From contig JADJQQ010000004.1 of assembly GCA_016712625.1 (NCBI GenBank), forward strand, positions 696,896-760,895: 64,000 bases of DNA, in the 5' to 3' direction. This document shows positions 1-8,040 of this stretch, in pieces. Position numbers and translations under genes: made by a program. Origin of the DNA: Candidatus Competibacteraceae bacterium (lineage in GTDB: Bacteria > Pseudomonadota > Gammaproteobacteria > Competibacterales > Competibacteraceae). Each line of letters opens with the position of its first letter. Positions within the stretch are counted from its first letter, which is position 1. The notes under the pieces were generated by a model, which saw only the letters and a program-made list of their open reading frames with translations, searched no databases and was not told the DNA's origin.

Positions 1-216
1 AATAATGGCGATCAAGTCACTCTGCCGGTCTTTCGCTTTGGAGCCGGCGAGACTGGGATCGACCTCACAATATTTGGGCCGCTCGATGAGCGAGAAGCCC
101 CGTGTAGTCCGGTCGATGGCCGGCCCCTGCGGAGGGCCGGCCGCGCCGAAATAGAGGCTCTATTAGCTACCGATCAAATTTTACCATCATCTCCCCAAGT
201 GCAACCGGATCGGTAA
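1..216 (+). CDS. C-terminal end of an unidentified protein (cut by window edge)
   Basis: A reading frame is open from the first base and runs 71 codons to TAA at 214-216, on the plus strand. Its composition (Gly/Arg/Asp-rich, GC-rich third positions) looks coding, and the part covering 'FGPLDEREAPCSPVDG' reads like a folded domain. I do not recognise the family, and without the upstream part no function can be given. The frame is short, so chance remains possible. A GC-rich inverted repeat (GGCCGGCCCC / GGGCCGGCC, about 118-142) lies inside it. Confidence 0.4.
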   Translation, partial: NNGDQVTLPVFRFGAGETGIDLTIFGPLDEREAPCSPVDGRPLRRAGRAEIEALLATDQILPSSPQVQPDR

Positions 217-352
217 TTTCCGCCAACCAAATCCCCTTTTTGATGCCTCCGCATGCGAGCTGGGAGCCAAACTTTCCCGCTTAATGGCCCAGCGTAACCA
301 AAATAATTGGTTACCTTGCTTGTTCGCTTTAAGTTTAAACCCGAATTCTAAA

Positions 353-610
353 TTAGTTTGGGTGCGTATCGATAAAGTGCTTCAGCACGAGCTTTAACTT
401 TAGTGCTTTCTCAGGATGGCCATGCCGGCGCGCCTCCTCGATATCGTCCAAGATGATACTCTTGATTGCTGGAACACCCTCAGCCGTGTGAACCAGGTAA
501 CTACCCATCTCCAAAGCCGCCATTTCTGGCAGACGTTCGTGCTCGGCAATAGCCTCGATTTCTTCTTCGGTGAGATCGCTCGCTTCCACGCAATCTTCAT
601 AACTCAACAT
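353..610 (-). CDS. Small conserved hypothetical protein, 85 aa
   Basis: A short acidic, probably helical protein of 85 residues, with an Asp/Glu-rich first third and a Lys-rich 'KALKLKLVLKHFI' near the end. The start is supported by a strong ribosome binding site (GGAGG about 7 bases before the ATG at 610). There are no membrane segments, cysteine clusters or catalytic motifs that I can name. It stands alone: the next gene on either side is several hundred bases away. It resembles small uncharacterised proteins seen singly in proteobacterial genomes, but I cannot assign a role. Confidence 0.65.
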   Translation of the reverse strand: MLSYEDCVEASDLTEEEIEAIAEHERLPEMAALEMGSYLVHTAEGVPAIKSIILDDIEEARRHGHPEKALKLKLVLKHFIDTHPN

Positions 611-1371
611 GGTGTGTCCTCCTCTATGTTATAAAAATTACAATCGCTTACCTAAGGAGACATGCCAATGGCCCCATCAGTCCCGGATGATGAATTTCAC
701 TACAAGGTTAAACCTGCTGGCCTATCCATACAAGAAAAATCCGCATTAAAAATGTGTTTATTCCTATTTTAAGTTCTAGAATGGTTCTAAGTTTTCAAAT
801 TCTTGGGAAAGGCGCGCCAGCGAATGAGTGATAGTGGTTTATCCTAATTTACGACAGCTTGCGCATTTGGTTATCTTAACAAAAATTAACAACATATTAT
901 TAGCCGACTGATGCAAGAAAGATATATTGAAGTGCGGAGCCAGTCCATATCCTATGTATGGTTAGGGATAAATTCCGTGGCGACTCGTTCTATGATCTTG
1001 GCTTGCGTCCATCCTACCCAGTTAGCCGCGAAGATGGCGGAGAGCCTTTAACCACCATAGACATCGAGGGTCGGATCGCCACCATCCAACCAAAGCGCGC
1101 CAGCGCGTGCCCTAACCAGCACACTCGATAACTCATAAAAAACTCTCTCAAATCTTCACGGCTAACTTCTCTAAGCACCACCATGGGGTACTCTGCTTGC
1201 TGTTCCGTGGCGAGGATGCCGCTCACCCTAGCAACAGCTTTTTCACTTTTTTAAAGTAGTCATCCGAAATCCGGTGCTGATCGAGCCATTTCATCCATGG
1301 AATCCCCCTACTCCTCGCGTTATCATCCGTAGCTGTAAATTCATCCGTGTGCCGCTACCACAAACTAGCTT
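611..1371. other. Gene-poor stretch, possible gene remnants
   Basis: About 760 bases with no convincing gene. The first half (640-960) is AT-rich. On the minus strand near 1014-1226 a 70-codon frame begins with a plausible protein-like stretch (MSGILATEQQAEYPMVVLRE) and then degenerates. A second frame just upstream of it (about 1226-1277, minus) encodes 'MKWLDQHRISDDYFKKVKKL'. They may be pieces of one decayed small gene, but I could not recognise a parent family. No clear tRNA, terminator or repeat was seen. Confidence 0.3.
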
Positions 1372-1584
1372 ATGACTGGCGACAACCCCGAATTGCCTGA
1401 TGATCCACCCTCTCCTTGTATCGGTATCTGCGTCATCAACCCTCAAACTCAATTGTGTGACGGTTGCCTTCGCACTTTGGACGAAATCGCTTCTTGGTGG
1501 GATTACAACCCCGCCCAAAAACAAGCCGTACTTGGTAAATTAGAGAGCAGGTTGGCCCATTTGATGGATGGCGCTTCATTTTGA
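1372..1584 (+). CDS. DUF1289 family protein, 70 aa
   Basis: A small cysteine-containing protein. The DUF1289 signature PCIGIC...CDGCLRTLDEIASW is seen at about residues 14-43. It holds four cysteines in a CxxxC...CxxC arrangement, suggestive of metal or Fe-S binding; that is inference, as the family function is not established. Length is typical for the family. The last 17 bases overlap the long form of the next frame, which points to co-transcription with the DUF2889 gene, although that gene probably starts further down at 1625/1628. Confidence 0.85.
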   Translation: MTGDNPELPDDPPSPCIGICVINPQTQLCDGCLRTLDEIASWWDYNPAQKQAVLGKLESRLAHLMDGASF

Positions 1585-1624
1585 CAGACTCTCGATCAAT
1601 GCTAGGTACAAGTTTCTAGAGAAC

Positions 1625-2233
1625 ATGATGCCGCTCTCCGCGCCTGCCCCTCGTCAGTTACTCCACAGCCGTACGGTCCAATGCCGTGGCTATCAGCGTG
1701 AAGATGGCCTTTGGGATATCGAGGGGCGGATGGTCGACACCAAAACTTATACTTTTCCTAATGAAGATCGCGGGGGGGCTATCGAACCTGGCGAAGCTTT
1801 GCATGACTTGTGGATTCGCCTGACTGTGGACAACACGTTCTGTATCCGTGATGTCGAAGCTCAAACCGACAGTTCACCCTTCGCCCTTTGTCCGGCGATC
1901 ACCGAGCGTTACCGGAAGCTGATCGGGGTGCGGATTGGTCCAGGGTGGTCACTCAAACTGAGAGAATTGTTTGCCGGAATCAACGGCTGCACCCATATGA
2001 CCGAACTATTGGGGCCGGTTGCCACCACGATGTTTCAGACGCTTTATGGCAAGCACTATGACGAAGAAGATCGTAAAGCGCCAGATCACCGATCACCACC
2101 GCCCGTGCTTAACACCTGCCATGCCCTGCACACCGACGGGCCAGTCGTGCAGAAGCGTTGGCCACAAGCTTATACCGGTTCGGATCGGGAGTCAGCGCTG
2201 AAAACACGGCCGTTGCTGGACGACATTACCTGA
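1625..2233 (+). CDS. DUF2889 domain protein, about 202 aa
   Basis: The sequence 'APRQLLHSRTVQCRGYQREDGLWDIEGRMVDTKTY' and the following 'GEALHDLWIRLTVD' match the N-terminal hallmark of DUF2889, an uncharacterised proteobacterial family. The frame is open from 1568, but the family normally begins with 'MPLxxPxPR', so the start at 1625 or 1628 is preferred, preceded by an AGAGAA-like site. A conserved Gly/Cys block (SLKLRELFAGINGCTHMTELL) is present at mid-length. No signal peptide or membrane helix. It lies directly after the DUF1289 gene and is probably in the same operon. Function unknown. Confidence 0.8.
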   Translation: MMPLSAPAPRQLLHSRTVQCRGYQREDGLWDIEGRMVDTKTYTFPNEDRGGAIEPGEALHDLWIRLTVDNTFCIRDVEAQTDSSPFALCPAITERYRKLIGVRIGPGWSLKLRELFAGINGCTHMTELLGPVATTMFQTLYGKHYDEEDRKAPDHRSPPPVLNTCHALHTDGPVVQKRWPQAYTGSDRESALKTRPLLDDIT

Positions 2234-2261
2234 ATAAGCCCAAACGCAAGCTCGCAAAGCT

Positions 2262-3269
2262 TTAGATGCCCTCCGGTTTTGGTTGACGCGCCAATAAGCT
2301 TTCCACAGCCCGTCGGGGATTTAGGCCATAGTGCAACACTTGATCGACGTGCTCGGTGATCGGCATATCCACTCGATATTGTTGCGCCAACCGCACAGCT
2401 TCCCTGACGGTAGCGGCGCCTTCCACCACTTGACCGATAGCCGCCAACGCCATTTCGGCCGATTCGCCCCGCCCGATCGCCAAACCGAACCGGCGGTTAC
2501 GAGATTGATCATCAGTACAGGTCAGCACCAAATCTCCGATACCGGCGAGTCCCATCAACGTCTCGCGCTGCCCGCCCACGGCTAAACCCAACCGCGCCAT
2601 CTCCGCCAAACCCCGCGTAATCAACGCTGCCCGCGCATTAGCTCCAAATCCCAGGCCATCAGCAATGCCAGCCGCTATAGCGAGCACATTCTTGATCGCT
2701 CCTCCCAACTCCACTCCAATCACATCGGCGCTGGTGTAAGCACGCAGATTAGAGCCGTGCAGCAAAGCGGCGACCCGGCCGGCATGCGGGGCATCTTCCG
2801 CCGCGACAGTGACGGCGGTGGGTAAACCAAGCGCCACTTCGCGGGCGAAACTGGGGCCGGAAATCACAGCTGTCGGCCATAGCGCGCCCAAGATCTCCGC
2901 TGTCACCTCATGCAGAAACCGACCGCCGCCATGTTCCAGCCCCTTCGTCGCCCAAGCGAAACCGGCGTGAGCTGGAAGATGCGGTCGTAATAGGACGAGC
3001 GTCGCCCCATAGGCATGACTGGGCACGGCCACTAAGGCCAGTTGCGCGCCAGCAAGCGCCTGGGCCAGATCAGCTTCCGCGGTTAGTGCCGATGGGAAGG
3101 GGATCCCTGGCAAATAACGGCGGTTTTCTCGATAGCGACGCAGTGGCGCAACCTCATCCGGATCATGGCCCCACAATCGTACGTTATGGCCGTTACGCGC
3201 CAGCAATAACCCCAGCGCGGTACCCCAGGAGCCTAAGCCCAAGACCGCGACCGTAGCCGGGGCGTTCAT
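2262..3269 (-). CDS. gpsA: Glycerol-3-phosphate dehydrogenase [NAD(P)+]
   Basis: Cytosolic enzyme reducing dihydroxyacetone phosphate to sn-glycerol-3-phosphate, the backbone of phospholipids. 335 residues, normal length. The Rossmann motif GLGSWG is at residues 11-16, the conserved ISGPSFAREV block at 137-145, and the catalytic Lys193 sits in GGAIKNVLAI. It starts only 3 bases after the secB stop on the same strand, so the two are co-transcribed, as in E. coli, where secB and gpsA also adjoin. The gene is intact. Confidence 0.97.
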   Translation of the reverse strand: MNAPATVAVLGLGSWGTALGLLLARNGHNVRLWGHDPDEVAPLRRYRENRRYLPGIPFPSALTAEADLAQALAGAQLALVAVPSHAYGATLVLLRPHLPAHAGFAWATKGLEHGGGRFLHEVTAEILGALWPTAVISGPSFAREVALGLPTAVTVAAEDAPHAGRVAALLHGSNLRAYTSADVIGVELGGAIKNVLAIAAGIADGLGFGANARAALITRGLAEMARLGLAVGGQRETLMGLAGIGDLVLTCTDDQSRNRRFGLAIGRGESAEMALAAIGQVVEGAATVREAVRLAQQYRVDMPITEHVDQVLHYGLNPRRAVESLLARQPKPEGI

Positions 3270-3272
3270 GCC

Positions 3273-3746
3273 TTAGTGTGTCGCTGGCGCGGCGCCTGCC
3301 GTCCCGGCCTGTTGCTGCTGCAATCGTTGCAGGTAAAGGCCATCAAAATTGATGGGGTTCAGCAAGAGCGGGGGAAATCCGCTCTTGCCGACCAAGGATG
3401 CTATTTCCTCGCGCGCGAAGGGGAACAGGACATTGGGACAGAACGCATGGAGCATATGCCCCATTTGCGAATCGTCGAAACCCCGAAGCGTGAATATTCC
3501 GGCCTGTTGCACTTCGGCCAAATACGCCGTGCGTTCGCCGAGCTTGGAGGTTACGGTCACGGTCAGCACGACCTCGAACAAATCCTGAGCTAAAGGCGTG
3601 GCGCCAGTTTCCAACCTTACTTCGCTTTGTGGCTGCCACTGCTGCTCGGTAAAAATCCCAGGCGAATTAGGGGTTTCCAGAGATACATCCTTGAGATAGA
3701 TTTTCTGAATATCGAAATGTTGGGAAAGCTGTTGTTGCTCGCTCAT
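3273..3746 (-). CDS. secB: Protein-export chaperone SecB
   Basis: Homotetrameric cytosolic chaperone that holds preproteins unfolded and hands them to SecA. 157 residues; recognisable family stretches are 'FDIQKIYLKDVSLETPNSPGIF' near the N-terminus and 'CPNVLFPFAREEI.SLV..GGFPPLLL-NPINFD' towards the C-terminus. The acidic N-terminal start and Gln/Ala-rich tail are typical. It precedes gpsA by 3 bases and follows grxC after a 270-base gap, so it may have its own promoter in that gap (3747-4016). Confidence 0.96.
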   Translation of the reverse strand: MSEQQQLSQHFDIQKIYLKDVSLETPNSPGIFTEQQWQPQSEVRLETGATPLAQDLFEVVLTVTVTSKLGERTAYLAEVQQAGIFTLRGFDDSQMGHMLHAFCPNVLFPFAREEIASLVGKSGFPPLLLNPINFDGLYLQRLQQQQAGTAGAAPATH

Positions 3747-4016
3747 GCAGATTGCCTTGGATGGATTGTTTTTAAAATCGGGCGCTGTAAAAATAGAAAA
3801 GCATCAAGCCGTTTATTTTACAGAGCAGGACGAGAAGATGCCCAACAATCGATCAGTGACGGGACATCGCTACGCTTGGATGCTGGGCGACCTGGCGGCG
3901 TGAGGCTACCGTGCAACACCCCTTGCCGATGAACGACATAGCACGAACGTCGTTGTAGGACCAGGCTGGAGCGTTTCACACGCTTCACAGACAAGAAGAA
4001 AATCCTATAACGCGCA

Positions 4017-4274
4017 TCAAGCGCCTTGTAACAGAGGATCCAGCTCGCCGCGCCGTTCTATATCGTATAAATCATCACAGCCGCCAACATGCCTGCCGCC
4101 AATGAAAATCTGCGGCACCGTGTTACGACCGGTACGATCGTTAATTTCCTTCCATAAGGCTGGATTCTGGTTCACATCCAGCACTTTATAGGACACTCCC
4201 TTGCTATCGAGCAGCGCCCGCGCTCGCCGGCAATATGGACAAAATTTAGTGGCGTACAACAGGATCTCAGGCAT
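4017..4274 (-). CDS. grxC: Glutaredoxin 3
   Basis: Small thiol-disulfide oxidoreductase that uses glutathione to reduce protein disulfides and ribonucleotide reductase. The CPYC active site is at residues 12-15, followed by the conserved TVPQIFIGG (cis-Pro loop) and a GGCDDL glutathione-binding stretch. 85 residues, full length. It lies 24 bases after a rhodanese gene on the same strand and before secB, the common gammaproteobacterial order rhodanese-grxC-secB. In this window the run is extended upstream by DUF2892 and ArsR genes, linking it to sulfur handling. Confidence 0.95.
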   Translation of the reverse strand: MPEILLYATKFCPYCRRARALLDSKGVSYKVLDVNQNPALWKEINDRTGRNTVPQIFIGGRHVGGCDDLYDIERRGELDPLLQGA

Positions 4275-4298
4275 GATTCGCCTCCGAGGGTCGCAATA

Positions 4299-4727
4299 TT
4301 ACTTTTTCCGGTTGGTCGGCAGATGGGCATCCAGCCAAGCCTGCAACCCCCCGCTCAAACTGTAAACATTGGCGATCCCACTCTTGTTCAGCAACGCACA
4401 CGCTGATTGTGAGGTATTTCCACTACGACAATAAACAATGATCGGTTTATCGCCAGCCTTACGCAGCTCATCCATCCGCTCTCGTAATGAAGCCAGCGGG
4501 ATATGACGGGCTTGGGGAATATGGCTTTCCTTGTACTCTCCGCCATCGCGAAAATCCACGATCCAGGCATCCTGATCGTTGATCAAACGCAATACTTCGG
4601 GGGCACTGAGGGCTTTCACGCCACGGATCTTGCGCAGAACCTCGCTCCCCACCAGCATACCCAGGATGACGAACAACGCCAGAAACAACAGCCAGTTGAT
4701 CTGGAAAAACTCAATAAAATCGGTCAT
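4299..4727 (-). CDS. Membrane-anchored rhodanese-like sulfurtransferase
   Basis: 142 residues. One transmembrane helix at about 11-28 is followed by a cytosolic rhodanese domain (about 42-138). The active-site loop CRSGNT starts at Cys100, which would carry the persulfide. This is the YibN-type protein often found beside grxC and secB. Rhodaneses transfer sulfane sulfur to acceptors such as glutathione; the specific substrate here is unknown. It sits 15 bases downstream of a DUF2892 gene, itself just after an ArsR-type regulator with persulfide-sensor cysteines, suggesting inducible persulfide metabolism (inference). Confidence 0.92.
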   Translation of the reverse strand: MTDFIEFFQINWLLFLALFVILGMLVGSEVLRKIRGVKALSAPEVLRLINDQDAWIVDFRDGGEYKESHIPQARHIPLASLRERMDELRKAGDKPIIVYCRSGNTSQSACALLNKSGIANVYSLSGGLQAWLDAHLPTNRKK

Positions 4728-4742
4728 GTGATTCCTTGGAAA

Positions 4743-4979
4743 TTATTCTTGGACAGGGCAGCCGCCCGGAGCGCCCGCGCTCTTGACACCCAGCTTCCAT
4801 AGGAGCATCTCCGCCGGGCAGAACCGGGTGAAGCCACTCTGAAACAGGTTCAACCCAACGAATGCGGTGAACCACAGCCAGTAGCTGCTATGGTAGAGCG
4901 GGCTGGCCGGCGCCCCCAGCAGCAAAGACAATAAAACAAAAGAACCGGCCATAATCCGGATTATTCTCTCGCTGTTCAT
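4743..4979 (-). CDS. DUF2892 (YgaP-type) inner-membrane protein
   Basis: A small membrane protein with two helices: 'IIRIMAGSFVLLSLLLG' and 'WLWFTAFVGLNLFQSGFTRFCPAEMLL'. The 'NLFQSGFTRFCPAE..L..LG' block is the DUF2892 signature, found alone or fused to rhodaneses (YgaP). Two Cys remain, one in the FCP motif and one near the C-terminus. The frame is open to a GTG at 5024, but family members start close to 'MNSERIIRI', so the ATG at 4979 is preferred; no strong ribosome site decides. It lies between an ArsR regulator and a rhodanese and probably channels or anchors sulfur-carrying chemistry at the membrane (inference). Confidence 0.85.
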   Translation of the reverse strand: MNSERIIRIMAGSFVLLSLLLGAPASPLYHSSYWLWFTAFVGLNLFQSGFTRFCPAEMLLWKLGVKSAGAPGGCPVQE

Positions 4980-5062
4980 AGCCATCACCGATTGTTGAGA
5001 AACAGATTGGAACCTCGCCAGCACGAACGATGATTCCGACAGACGAAAAGTGGGTAAGGGGT

Positions 5063-5428
5063 TCAGCTTCCGGCGCAGAAAACGTCTCGCATCATACCGA
5101 TCAAGCGCAGCGTGCGGGCGTCGCCCACCCGATAATAAACCCGGTTGGCGTCCTTGCGGCAGTTCAAAATACCCTTGTCGCGGAGAATAGCCAAATGTTG
5201 GGAAATATTGCTCTGGGACGTACCGACGTATTCGACAATGTCCTGAACGCTGACTTCCTGATCGCCCAAGACACAGAGGATCTTGAGCCGCAATGGGTGC
5301 GACATGGCCTTGAGCGACCGAGAGGCGCGCTCGATATCCTCATCGCGGGTAATGAGAGAATTCAATGAAAGAATACCATCCATCTTGGTACCTGCCATAA
5401 CCATGCTCGCACATGCATTGCACGCCAT
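5063..5428 (-). CDS. ArsR/SmtB-family regulator, BigR/SqrR-like persulfide sensor
   Basis: Winged-helix repressor of up to 121 residues. The HTH is seen in 'VSVQDIVEYVGTSQSNISQHLAILRDKGI' followed by the wing 'RKDANRVYYRV'. Instead of metal-site motifs it has Cys52 in 'RLKILCVLG' and Cys118 in 'MMRDVFC', the positions used as a redox pair in BigR/SqrR-type persulfide sensors. A third cysteine, Cys90, is in 'ILNCRK'. The N-terminus adds C3 and C6 if the first ATG is used; ATG 5383, with a CAGG site upstream, is an alternative. The genes directly downstream (DUF2892, rhodanese) fit sulfane-sulfur control. A candidate operator is at 5457-5476. Confidence 0.9.
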   Translation of the reverse strand: MACNACASMVMAGTKMDGILSLNSLITRDEDIERASRSLKAMSHPLRLKILCVLGDQEVSVQDIVEYVGTSQSNISQHLAILRDKGILNCRKDANRVYYRVGDARTLRLIGMMRDVFCAGS

Positions 5429-5456
5429 GGGAACAAAGCCTTATCTTAACGAGTGC

Positions 5457-5476
5457 ATATTAGCGTAGTTTAATAT
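5457..5476 (-). promoter_or_regulatory. Candidate operator of the ArsR-type regulator
   Basis: An AT-rich inverted repeat, ATATTA-N8-TAATAT, lies about 29 bases upstream of the first ATG of the ArsR gene, where a promoter would be expected. ArsR-family repressors usually bind such imperfect palindromes and autoregulate. Assignment is by position and symmetry only. Confidence 0.45.
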
Positions 5477-5691
5477 AGTGATATTGAGAAGTCACGGACG
5501 CAAGTCGACTGGCGAAATCGGTTGGTGGGGCGTATTATTTCGGCAAATCATTTCGGCGGAATTTCCATAAGATTTAACTGTATCCGCGTACTGTTTACCC
5601 CTATGAGGTTCAAGCGCGCACTAAACCGCCGATCACTGCTTCCAGCTGGATAACAACAACTACCGCACTGAACTGAGGAGGCATTACTTCG

Positions 5692-6438
5692 ATGTATAAA
5701 ATCGTGCTCGTCCGCCACGGCGAAAGTCAGTGGAATCTGGAAAACCGCTTTACCGGTTGGGTCGATGTCGACCTCTCCGAAAAGGGCCGCGAAGAAGCGA
5801 AAAAAGGAGGCCAGGCGCTCAAGAAGGAAGGCTACATCTTTGATGTGGCATTTACCTCGGTCCTTAAGCGCGCCATTCATACGTTGTGGATCGTACTGGA
5901 CGAATTGGATCTGGCCTGGATTCCCGTACAGCGCAGCTGGCGACTGAACGAGCGCCATTATGGCGCCTTGGCTGGTCTGAACAAATCGGAAACCGCGGCC
6001 AAACATGGCGAGGAACAGGTCAAGATCTGGCGGCGCAGCTTCGATATTCCGCCGCCGGCTCTCGATCCGAACGATCCCGGCCATCCCTCCAAAGATCCGC
6101 GCTACGCGGGTCTTGATGCTCGCGTGCTGCCCGGCACTGAGAGCCTGAAAACCACTATCGACCGGGTGTTGCCCTTCTGGCACGATACCGTCGTTCCCGC
6201 CATCCGTTCTGGCAAACGGGTATTGATCGCCGCGCACGGCAATAGTTTGCGGGCGCTGGTGAAGTATCTCGACAATATACCCGATGACGAAATCGTGGGT
6301 CTGAATATCCCAACCGCCGTCCCCTTGGTCTATGAACTGGATGCCGAACTACGGCCTATCAAGAATTACTATCTTGCCGATCCCGAGGAACTTAAGAAAC
6401 TCATGGACGCTGTTGCCAATCAGGGCAAAGCTAAGTAA
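5692..6438 (+). CDS. gpmA: 2,3-bisphosphoglycerate-dependent phosphoglycerate mutase
   Basis: Glycolytic/gluconeogenic enzyme interconverting 3- and 2-phosphoglycerate through a phosphohistidine. 248 residues. The LVRHGESQWN motif puts the catalytic His near residue 9; the LNERHYGALAGLNK segment, ESLKTTIDRVLPFW and the second-His motif AAHGNSLRAL are all present. A GAGGAGG-type ribosome site lies 7-10 bases before the ATG. Single-gene unit closed by a hairpin terminator at 6469-6506. The divergent ArsR operon starts about 260 bases upstream. Confidence 0.97.
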   Translation: MYKIVLVRHGESQWNLENRFTGWVDVDLSEKGREEAKKGGQALKKEGYIFDVAFTSVLKRAIHTLWIVLDELDLAWIPVQRSWRLNERHYGALAGLNKSETAAKHGEEQVKIWRRSFDIPPPALDPNDPGHPSKDPRYAGLDARVLPGTESLKTTIDRVLPFWHDTVVPAIRSGKRVLIAAHGNSLRALVKYLDNIPDDEIVGLNIPTAVPLVYELDAELRPIKNYYLADPEELKKLMDAVANQGKAK

Positions 6439-6468
6439 GCACCTCCCGCTCTCTCATCCCGCACCATC

Positions 6469-6506
6469 CCCGGACGCTGCTAGAACCGCTCAGCGCCCGG
6501 GCTTTT
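6469..6506 (+). terminator. Rho-independent terminator after gpmA
   Basis: Interrupted stem CCCGG-A-CGCTG (6469-6479) pairing with CAGCG-C-CCGGG (6491-6501), followed by CTTTTCCC. It lies 30 bases after the gpmA stop. Confidence 0.6.
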
Positions 6507-6646
6507 CCCGCATCCCAACCCGCTTCCCAGTGAATTTCTCAGGCGATCTTCGCAATTTCCGGGTCCAGTGGATTGTCTTATAGGGAAAATAGTTTAAGGT
6601 TCCTAGATTTCCCCCTGCCGTAACTGTCAAGATGCTTGGAGTAAAG

Positions 6647-7993
6647 ATGAGTGCTGTAACCCGACGCGGTCTGGCGCTGGTAGCAAGTTTTCTAGCGGGT
6701 GCATTGCTGGCAAATGCGGAAGTTGTCTCGGCGGAGAAGGATGCCTTGTCAGAGGCCAAGCTACCGCTAGATGAGCTGCGCACCTTCACTGGCGTGTTCG
6801 ATGCTGTCAAGCAGGACTATGTGGAACCGGTCAAGGACAAGGATTTGTTGGAAAACGCCATCCGCGGCATGTTGGGCAATCTCGATCCGCATTCCGCCTT
6901 TCTGGACGCGGAAGCGTTTCAGGATTTGCAGGTCGGCACCTCCGGTGAATTCGGCGGTCTGGGCATCGAAGTCGGCCAAGAGGATGGGTTTATCAAGGTC
7001 GTCACCCCCATTGACGATACCCCAGCCCAACGGGCCGGTATCCGTACCGGGGATTTGATCATCCGGCTCGACGACACCTCGGTCAAAGGCATGGCGCTGT
7101 CGGATGCGATCCAGCGGATGCGCGGCAAGCCGAACACATCGATCACACTGACCGTGATTCGAGAAGGGGTTCGGAAACCCTTAAAATTCAAGCTGGTCCG
7201 GGAAGTCATTCAGGTCAAGAGCGTCAGAAGCCGCCTATTGGAGCCGGGATTCGCTTATCTGCGCATTACACAATTTCAAGCCAAGACCGCTCAGAACCTG
7301 CAACAGGAACTACAAACCCTCGAACAGAAGAACCAGGCTCCGCTAAAAGGTCTCGTGCTGGATCTGCGCAACAATCCGGGCGGCGTGTTGAACGGCGCGG
7401 TGGATGTGGCCGATGATTTCCTGGAAGACGGGGTTATCGTCGAGACCAAAGGCCGCAGTAACGGCTCCGATCAAAGCTTTAAGGCGACTCCCGGCGATTT
7501 ATTGAAAAAAGCGCCCATCGTCGTGTTAGTGAATGGCGGTTCAGCGTCGGCATCAGAAATTGTAGCCGGCGCCTTACAAGATCACCAACGAGCGCTCATC
7601 CTTGGCGAGCGCACCTTCGGTAAAGGTTCGGTGCAAACCATACTCCCGTTAGGCAACGGCACCGCCGTCAAGCTGACCACAGCGCGGTATTACACGCCAA
7701 AAGGCCGCTCCATCCAAGCCGCCGGCATCGAACCGGATATCAAACTCAAAGCGCTCAAGGTGGGCGCTGATAACAACAGCGATTTGGATTTTATCAAGGA
7801 ATCCGACCTGACCGGTCACTTGCGCAATGATCGCACTGACAAACCTGAAAATACCCCTTCAGAAAACCCGCCCGATAATATCCCCCAAGGCACTGGCGTT
7901 GATGGCGAGCTGGCCCAAAATGATTATCAGCTTTATGAAGCGCTCAATCTGCTGAAAGGCATGACGCTGGTGCAAAATCGTAAAAGCGGCTGA
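6647..7993 (+). CDS. S41-family C-terminal processing protease (CtpA-like)
   Basis: Periplasmic serine protease with an N-terminal signal sequence (TRRGLALVASFLAGALLANAEVVSA). A PDZ domain spans about residues 85-165 ('GGLGIEVGQEDGFIKVVTPIDDTPAQRAGI'). The S41 catalytic core has the nucleophile Ser in GGSASASE and the Lys base in 'ERTFGKGSVQT'. 448 residues from ATG 6647, which has a GGAG site 5 bases upstream; the in-frame ATG at 6632 has none. The C-terminal tail is polar and low in complexity. It commonly follows phosphoglycerate mutase genes in proteobacteria, as here, although a terminator separates them. Confidence 0.93.
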   Translation: MSAVTRRGLALVASFLAGALLANAEVVSAEKDALSEAKLPLDELRTFTGVFDAVKQDYVEPVKDKDLLENAIRGMLGNLDPHSAFLDAEAFQDLQVGTSGEFGGLGIEVGQEDGFIKVVTPIDDTPAQRAGIRTGDLIIRLDDTSVKGMALSDAIQRMRGKPNTSITLTVIREGVRKPLKFKLVREVIQVKSVRSRLLEPGFAYLRITQFQAKTAQNLQQELQTLEQKNQAPLKGLVLDLRNNPGGVLNGAVDVADDFLEDGVIVETKGRSNGSDQSFKATPGDLLKKAPIVVLVNGGSASASEIVAGALQDHQRALILGERTFGKGSVQTILPLGNGTAVKLTTARYYTPKGRSIQAAGIEPDIKLKALKVGADNNSDLDFIKESDLTGHLRNDRTDKPENTPSENPPDNIPQGTGVDGELAQNDYQLYEALNLLKGMTLVQNRKSG

Positions 7994-8040
7994 TCGGTCT
8001 TGCTCCAAGCTATCATCAACCCGCTTAAGAGGAGAACATT

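Noticed and set aside
1291..1524. Minus-strand frame opposite the DUF1289 gene
   Set aside because: Antisense to a clear DUF1289 protein and without features.
5548..6237. 229-codon open frame on the minus strand
   Set aside because: Antisense to gpmA, which is unmistakable.
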